Positions 60,001 through 64,000 of a stretch of 64,000 bases of DNA are shown here, one piece after another. The translations under genes were made by a program, and so were the position numbers. The stretch is from assembly GCF_900112065.1 (NCBI RefSeq), contig NZ_FOKE01000015.1, positions 1 through 64,000 of the forward strand, read 5' to 3'. This DNA comes from Cohnella sp. OV330 (GTDB lineage: Bacteria > Bacillota > Bacilli > Paenibacillales > Paenibacillaceae). Position 1 is the first letter of the stretch. Every line of letters begins with the position of its first letter. The notes beneath the pieces are model-generated. The model did not search any database. It saw nothing but the letters and a program-made list of their open reading frames with translations, and was not told where the DNA came from.

Positions 60001-61000
60001 CGGCGGCGGAAGCGAGGGGCCGGGCGAGCCTGCGGCCGACCTGCTGGTGAACGGGAACTTCGACGCGCACAACGATTCCTGGAAAACGGCCGCCTGGACC
60101 TGCGAAAAGGAATGGCTGTGCCAGTGGACGGATCAGACTGCGGCGAAACGGACGACCGGCGACGGTACGGCGGCGATGAAGGTCGTCACGACGGACGCGC
60201 AGTGGTTCGGCGTGTATCAGGATGCGCTCGCAGTGGCGGGCGGCGTTTACACGCTCGACGGCTATGCGAAGGTCGCCTCCGTTGAGGCTGGCAAGCTCCA
60301 AGCGAAGCTGGTGTTCTTCGACGCGGACGACAATCGGCTGTCGGAGGAATGGATCGCCGACCTCGATGCGACGTCCGAGGGGTTCGTTCATATCGGCGGC
60401 TCGAAGACGGCTCCCGCCGACACCGCCTACGTCCGGGTGCTGCTGTACGCGAACGGATTTAAGGGCGAAGCTTCCTTCGACGACTTCAAGCTGACGGCAG
60501 ACGGCGGAGGCGCGACGGAGCCGGAGGAGCCGGCAGGACCATCCGGCAATTTGCTGCTGAACCCGGGCTTCGACGATCACAACGATGCGTGGAAAACGGC
60601 GGTCTGGACCTGCGAAAAGGAATGGCTGTGCCAGTGGACGGATCAGACGAAGCGGACGGGGACGGCATCCATGCGCGTCGTGACGACGGATGCGCAGTGG
60701 TTCGAGGTTTACCAGGACGCCGAGGCGGCTGCGGGCAAAACGTATGCGGCGGACGGCTACGTCAAGCTGGCCGCGAAGACGGCGGGGAACGTACAGCTGA
60801 AGCTCGTATTCTATGACGCGACGAACGCTCCACTGTCCGAGGCGTGGATCGCGGACGTGGATGCGGCGTCCGACGCGTTCGTCAACGTACACGGCGCGAA
60901 AACCGCTCCCGACGGCACGGCCAAGGTGCGCGTCCGGCTGTATATGAACGGGTTGCAGGGCGACGTTTACTTCGACGATTTCTCGCTGGTACGCGAATAA
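57035..61000 (+). CDS. secreted multidomain GH5-like glycosidase
   Basis: 1321 residues. AAGGAGG precedes ATGs at 57035 and 57044; the start is uncertain by three codons. A signal peptide with a long basic N-region ends near residue 55. Next comes a DUF5060-like beta domain (YANPFDPEEVDVRATVRTPD). The catalytic barrel starts at GSQITLLGSNYAWSTPDE; candidate acid/base E362 in LEYWNESDN and nucleophile E457 in VFIGEAGKTG fit clan GH-A. Two fibronectin III domains follow, then three C-terminal beta modules of CBM4/9 or CBM-like type, each opening with a C-x5-C pair. It should act on an extracellular polysaccharide; no SLH domain, so it is secreted free unless bound by its modules. Confidence 0.85.
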   Translation: MLTMPSSTPHHPPLEATRTKRGRKPLPPRAALRLAVALLAFALAWSLSANAVSASPAAPVDFVNAASAVSLAQQVVATPTEIRDVTLNTTAPAQNGKLELAFNLSSAYANPFDPEEVDVRATVRTPDGAVETVPGFYRSDASPSWAVRYSPRQPGLHRITLSATDKNGTAASDAYTFTAGAPASGRGFMNVSGDRFVDGAGSQITLLGSNYAWSTPDEIAGAMQGYEDAGMNIMRVWLSCWWANYSPEYGPVTTTQGGIEMTYKGIGDYNLDNLDRMDQVIASAEDHNLYIMLTLNSFGDFYYDWAYHAYNRANGGTSDWKENDTDFWYNPDAIAYQQRLLRYIFARWGYSTALGMLEYWNESDNRVDTTADIRDSWHRSLDTYWKSWDFYKHPTTTSFAWKDHAEQHATQDSWDGLDTLDVVNEHLYEGSTGIVDIWKSNLDALKPFGNRPVFIGEAGKTGNDTTQDANLLNYAHDGVWAPIFRSGAAGANLWWIFENGFDMPDAYKAQYKHLADFIRPEESRLIGMPFVDLGDQGAAQDLQAGGFAANDRALLWAHDKAAPYDELSPRTMEGGTVTVPGLKPGPYNVTYYNTYTGENIAIVKANANAQGLTLALPAFSRDIAIKAVSHKALAAAPGSRPIPAVVDRKAPSAPANASVSGVSTEDTVKLTWTASTDNVAVAGYDVYRGDRLAGRTYGLATAFKDTLLAPGTSYTYTVRARDAAGNVSAASQAVQATTLTRDVEAPTAPSASHSTGTTFNTAHLSWQASTDDRAVDGYLIYRDGLLVGTTRDTVFQDDDLRPGTTYAYAIKAKDASLNVSAASEALAVTTETPEMSDNLLTNPGFETVASGKPASWLCEQDQYCLSDTAEKRSGDASMIIDASTGAWFGIQSTAAAATPDTDYELQGYLNVSRNDGASVKIRIQFLNAVGSILDDKMVAVYNGTTQGYENVYGVFRSPAHTGKVRVYIYIEGLNAKINLDDFSIRAYGSGGGSEGPGEPAADLLVNGNFDAHNDSWKTAAWTCEKEWLCQWTDQTAAKRTTGDGTAAMKVVTTDAQWFGVYQDALAVAGGVYTLDGYAKVASVEAGKLQAKLVFFDADDNRLSEEWIADLDATSEGFVHIGGSKTAPADTAYVRVLLYANGFKGEASFDDFKLTADGGGATEPEEPAGPSGNLLLNPGFDDHNDAWKTAVWTCEKEWLCQWTDQTKRTGTASMRVVTTDAQWFEVYQDAEAAAGKTYAADGYVKLAAKTAGNVQLKLVFYDATNAPLSEAWIADVDAASDAFVNVHGAKTAPDGTAKVRVRLYMNGLQGDVYFDDFSLVRE

Positions 61001-61024
61001 TGCAAAAGGAGGAGAGCCGCACGC

Positions 61025-61359
61025 ATGAATAGAAGCTTAAGGGCGCCTCGTCTACGGCGTTCGAGCCGCAGCGGCTCGTCACCCGGCAGGAGCTGACGAC
61101 GATGGTCGCCGGCGCGATGCGCTTTGCGGGGCAGGGGGCGTCACTTGCCGCCGAGCAGGCGGATCGCGCGCTGTCGGCTTTCGCCGATCGTGCGGACATC
61201 GCGCCTTATGCCGCGGACGCAGCAGCCTTCGCCGTCAGCGAGGGCATCGTGACCGGCATGGACCAAGTCACCTTCGCCCCCAAGCTGGGCGCCACCCGCG
61301 CGCAGGCTTCGGTAATGACGCTGCGCATGCTTCAGGCGCTGGGCTTCGCCAACCAGTAA
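61025..61359 (+). pseudogene. small SLH-domain gene, frameshifted or remnant
   Basis: AAAAGGAGGAG and ATG 61025 open a frame that stops after 23 codons (TGA 61094). The neighbouring frame is open from 61033 to 61359 and encodes the end of one SLH domain and a whole second one (FEPQRLVTRQELTTMVAGAM, FADRADIAPYAADAAAFAVS, FAPKLGATRAQASVMTLRML). One extra A within TTAAGGG (61038-61044) would join the start and the SLH frame into about 111 residues. Alternatively translation starts at 61102. It lies 24 bases after the glycosidase and could be what is left of its wall anchor. Confidence 0.65.
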
Positions 61360-61375
61360 AGCAGGCCGTAAACAG

Positions 61376-61422
61376 AGGCCGTTCCGGGCTCATCGCGAGA
61401 TGGGGGCCGGGCCGGCCTTTTT
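61376..61422 (+). terminator. probable terminator
   Basis: GGCCG...CCGG pairs with CCGG...CGGCC around a ~20-base loop, followed by TTTTTCG. Downstream of the SLH remnant. Confidence 0.5.
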
Positions 61423-61527
61423 CGCTTTCGGCCGGTCCTCTACGAACCGATTGTAAGTCGCGTCCGAATATGTTACTTTCATGCCAAGAGAAAATGTCCA
61501 ACGCCTGCTGAAGAGGAGGGACCCGCC

Positions 61528-61953
61528 TTGGAATGGAATTACTACAACACCTTTATCGCCGTATCCGACGACTGTCCCGTCGAGTATGGCGCGGTGCCGC
61601 CGGACAAGGCCGCCGGCAAGACGAAGCCGGGCATCGAGTACGACATGATCGCCGGCGAGCCTTACGCGCACACGCAGGAAGAGATTCTTTACGAGACCTA
61701 CGTCCGCCACAAGCAGCTCCCGCCCGATGAACGGGACGCGCGAGAGGCGGAGATGCGGGCCGAATTTTACGGCAAGCCGAAGGCTTGCATGCGAGCCTCG
61801 ATGCTGCCGAAGAAGTACGGCTGGGGCTTGCACTTCAACGCCGAGGGCAAGGTTGCGCTCGTGCCCAAGGAGTCGGAGGCATACGGCCGGTTCGTGGACG
61901 GCGAGGTCGAGGGCGTGAAGGTGCTTAAGGCGATGCGCAATAAGAAAGCCTGA
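61528..61953 (+). CDS. DUF6157-family protein
   Basis: 141 residues from a TTG start eight bases after GAGGAGG. Small soluble protein of unknown function. The pattern WNYYNTFIAVSDDCPVEYG at the N-terminus, PGIEYDMIAGEPYAHTQEEI, CMRASMLPKKYGWGLHFN and VKVLKAMRNKK at the C-terminus match DUF6157 as I know it. No signal peptide or membrane segment. Monocistronic. Confidence 0.8.
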   Translation: MEWNYYNTFIAVSDDCPVEYGAVPPDKAAGKTKPGIEYDMIAGEPYAHTQEEILYETYVRHKQLPPDERDAREAEMRAEFYGKPKACMRASMLPKKYGWGLHFNAEGKVALVPKESEAYGRFVDGEVEGVKVLKAMRNKKA

Positions 61954-62007
61954 CGGGGCGCAGCGATCGAACTGCAAGTCTTCGTCGGGATGCTGCGCCT
62001 GCACGTC

Positions 62008-62045
62008 AAAAAGGCTTAAGCCGTCTTTAAGGCTCAAGCCTTTTT
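62008..62045. terminator. bidirectional intrinsic terminator
   Basis: AAAAAGGCTT(A)AGCC pairs with GGCT(C)AAGCCTTTTT around GTCTTTAA. Lies between the DUF6157 gene and the converging exonuclease gene. Confidence 0.85.
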
Positions 62046-62081
62046 ATAGTTGCCGACGATTCGGTTCTACCGGTTTGTCAG

Positions 62082-62963
62082 TCAGTCCGCGTCTTCCGAA
62101 CCCGGCTCGCTCGCATCCGTCTCCGCGGTCGCCGCGTCCGTCGCCCCGGCGCGAGTCCCGCCCTCCGGGCTTTGGCCTTGACGCTCGGCGCTTCTCGGTT
62201 TGGACGGCTTGGGCGGCTTCGCCGTCTCCGCCTCGAAGTAGGCTTTCAGCTCCGCGGCTTTGCGCGGATCGGCGAGATCGATCTTGCCGGCCAGCACGTG
62301 CTCCGTCAGCAGCTCCCAGTTCAGCGCGAACTTCTGCGATTGGGCCAGCCGGATCGCGTTCTTGACCGTGCGCCGTTCCTTGGCGTTGCTGAACGTGTCC
62401 TTGTACTGCTTCGCGTCCTTCTCGGGATCGAGCACGGCGAACGTCTTGCGGAAGATCTCCGCCGTCATCCGCGCGTCGTCCAGCGCCCGGTGGGCCGAGC
62501 CCTCGGACGGAATGCCGAGCTCCTCGAGCGCCGCCTCCACGCTGACGTCGTTGGTGAGCCCGCGGCTGCGCAGGTATATCTTGAGCAAGTCGTAGTAGAC
62601 GGCGGACATCCAATACGCATCGTCCAGCTTATGCATGCGCGTATCGAGCACGATCCGCTTGAAGTCTTCGCCGCCCCACGTGACGAACCGGCACGACTCG
62701 CTGCGTCCGAGCCACGCCAGAAACGACCGGATGACCGGCACGAAACCGCTCGCGCTGTCGATGTCCTCCTGGGGAATGCCGGTTTTTTTCTTAATAAAGC
62801 TGTTCAGCTTGGAAAAGTAGACGGGCTTGATGAGCGCCGAGAATTCGTCGACCGCCTCCAGCGCCTCGTTCAGCCGTACCGCGCCGATCTCGATCACTTC
62901 CATGGGCAGCTCGCTCGCGAATTTGCGTCCGTTGAATTCGATATCCAATATGATGTAGTCCAC
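62082..62963 (-). CDS. DEDDh 3'-5' exonuclease (KapD/RNase T-like)
   Basis: 293 residues from GTG 62963, eight bases after GGAGG. DEDDh exonuclease fold: D7 and E9 (ILDIEFNG), FVTWGGEDFKRIVLD for the second metal Asp, HRALDDARMTAEIF with the catalytic His and Asp. The region beyond residue 185 is basic, then a Pro/Ala/Glu-rich disordered tail to residue 293. Resembles KapD-type inhibitor-of-sporulation exonucleases and the RNase T superfamily. Substrate (RNA or DNA 3' ends) not determined. Confidence 0.87.
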   Translation of the reverse strand: MDYIILDIEFNGRKFASELPMEVIEIGAVRLNEALEAVDEFSALIKPVYFSKLNSFIKKKTGIPQEDIDSASGFVPVIRSFLAWLGRSESCRFVTWGGEDFKRIVLDTRMHKLDDAYWMSAVYYDLLKIYLRSRGLTNDVSVEAALEELGIPSEGSAHRALDDARMTAEIFRKTFAVLDPEKDAKQYKDTFSNAKERRTVKNAIRLAQSQKFALNWELLTEHVLAGKIDLADPRKAAELKAYFEAETAKPPKPSKPRSAERQGQSPEGGTRAGATDAATAETDASEPGSEDAD

Positions 62964-63034
62964 GTTAGCGACCTCCGAATTGAGCAGATACCCCTATCTT
63001 ATCAAAAATCCGAAGCCAAAGCCCTTCCGCGCCG

Positions 63035-63994
63035 CTAACGGTTCAGACGCGCCCAGCTTTTCGCCAGGTTGCGCTCCGTCCAGCTGCGTTGATCTTCGCC
63101 GGAATGTCTCGAATAGCATTCGATCGCGAGGATCAGATCGAGGTACAGATCGTACAGCTCGCGTCGCGGCAGCTCTTCCGGCGCGTCGTAGCGCTTGCCG
63201 TATCCTTGCAGGAACGCTTCGGGGTCGTTGAATTTGCGGAAATAAAATTCCATCAGCGGGTCGCCCCATAGCGCGCGCTCCCAGTCGATGATCGCGGAGA
63301 TGCGGCCGTCCTTGACGAACAAATTGCCGTCCCATAGATCCCAATGGACGAGACGCGGCTCCGTCACTTGCGACAAGCTGGGCAGGCGCCGCTCGATGAA
63401 GGCTTCCAGCTCCTCGTAGGAGACGGGCAGCTTCGCGCCGAGCCTGCGCCCGTCGGCCAGGATCCCGCCGATCATGTCGCCGAACGCCGCCTGCCAGCTG
63501 TCCGTCCGTATGCCGGCGGACTCGTTCAAGAAGCCGAACCGGTCGCCGCGAATCTCGTTGATCGACCGGTTGAAGCGCCCGAGCGTCCGCTCGATCTCGA
63601 AGCGTTCCTGCACGGAGAGCGATGCCTTCGCCTGATTGTAGGGACTGCCGTCGATCTTTTCCATGACGAACCAGTCCGCGCCGACCAAGGTCCGCGACGT
63701 ATCCGAGGCGTATACTTCGGGCGCGGGGATGCCGCCCGCCTCCCGAACCAGCGCGAGCGCGGCCAGCTCGCTGCGCATAATGCCCCGTTCATAACCCAGC
63801 ACCTCGGCATGGTCGCCAGGTCCGACCTTCAGGACGGCTTGGCGTCCGTCCCGCAGCGCAAGCGTGTAGGCGGCGTTGAACCAGCCGTCCGTCAGCTCGG
63901 CGGCCGATGCCAGCCCGGCATCCGGCCCGAAGGCCTGTTTGACGACAGCCTCCAGCTGTCCGGGAGACAGCCGTGTTTTCGTTATGCTTTCCAA
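63035..63994 (-). CDS. APH-family phosphotransferase
   Basis: 319 residues; TTG at 63994 is the first visible start, but the frame is open to the window edge, so the true start may lie outside. Kinase-like fold: AVLKVGPGD as the Lys of the nucleotide site, the Brenner motif HWDLWDGNLFV with catalytic Asp, and IIDWERALWGDPLMEF for metal binding. Resembles APH-type kinases that phosphorylate aminoglycosides, homoserine or fructosamine-like substrates. Resistance is not implied. Likely monocistronic. Confidence 0.82.
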   Translation of the reverse strand: MESITKTRLSPGQLEAVVKQAFGPDAGLASAAELTDGWFNAAYTLALRDGRQAVLKVGPGDHAEVLGYERGIMRSELAALALVREAGGIPAPEVYASDTSRTLVGADWFVMEKIDGSPYNQAKASLSVQERFEIERTLGRFNRSINEIRGDRFGFLNESAGIRTDSWQAAFGDMIGGILADGRRLGAKLPVSYEELEAFIERRLPSLSQVTEPRLVHWDLWDGNLFVKDGRISAIIDWERALWGDPLMEFYFRKFNDPEAFLQGYGKRYDAPEELPRRELYDLYLDLILAIECYSRHSGEDQRSWTERNLAKSWARLNR

Positions 63995-64000
63995 TTCGCC

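Noticed and set aside
57584..60892. 1102-codon open frame on the minus strand
   Set aside because: It lies antisense to the secreted glycosidase, is Arg/Val-rich with no domains, and is explained by high GC third positions.

Overview
The window looks like chromosome from a high-GC, spore-forming member of the Paenibacillaceae, most like Cohnella or a GC-rich Paenibacillus. The evidence is SLH-domain surface proteins, a YesM/YesN-type two-component pair next to a LipO/YtcQ-type sugar ABC transporter, CotF-like and collagen/DUF4183 spore-surface proteins, HflK/HflC, many HxlR/AraC/MarR regulators, strong AGGAGG ribosome binding sites and frequent GTG or TTG starts. No rRNA, tRNA, CRISPR array, phage or insertion sequence was seen.

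Layout. 1-1425: 3' end of an SLH surface protein. 1599-15943: a glycan-utilisation locus on one strand (sensor kinase, AraC-type response regulator, solute-binding lipoprotein, two permeases, two GH3 enzymes, one GH20-type enzyme). The regulators would sense an external sugar, the transporter import oligosaccharide, and the three signal-less hydrolases cleave it in the cytoplasm. 16021-18824: stalk-domain exported protein, CotF-like spore coat protein, YitT-type membrane protein, Lrp regulator. 19185-22272: an RNA-ligase operon (rtcB plus an AAA ATPase) behind a strong promoter and a structured leader with a small ORF and an intrinsic terminator. 22429-28773: citrate synthase, a Gfo/Idh/MocA oxidoreductase, the agmatine-to-putrescine pair aguB and aguA, and a cytoplasmic alpha-amylase.

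28856-30509 (minus strand) is the most unusual part. Two exported proteins with an Hcp (type VI tube protein) fold flank a 50-codon gene whose leader matches paeninodin-type lasso-peptide precursors. No type VI genes and no lasso maturation genes are in the window. 30923-44037 holds small regulator-plus-reductase modules: MarR/QorB-like, HxlR/MFS, FMN reductase with an SDR, and HxlR/quinone oxidoreductase. Operators are visible, and two HxlR loci share TTACT-N7-AGTAA over the -35 region. 44087-47008: an AraC regulator divergent from an oxidoreductase plus aldo/keto reductase pair. 47229-50168: hflK, hflC and a CAP-domain protein. 50253-51576: an SDR divergent from a frameshifted HxlR gene. 51691-53291: two divergent DUF4183 proteins, one collagen-like. 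53308-56693: exonuclease III, a STAS protein and a PAS-PAS-GGDEF-EAL protein. 57035-61359: a 1321-residue secreted glycosidase with three C-terminal binding modules, followed by a broken SLH remnant. 61528-63994: DUF6157 protein, DEDDh exonuclease and an APH-family kinase.

Several longer intergenic stretches hold short repeats with a 50-52 bp period: five tandem 52-bp units between the GH3 genes, two copies of a ~187-bp composite element with ++-- arrangement (18997-19182 and 30579-30765), a third family at 25837-25971 and a fourth at 56711-56875. All functional calls come from reading the sequence; none was checked by database search.
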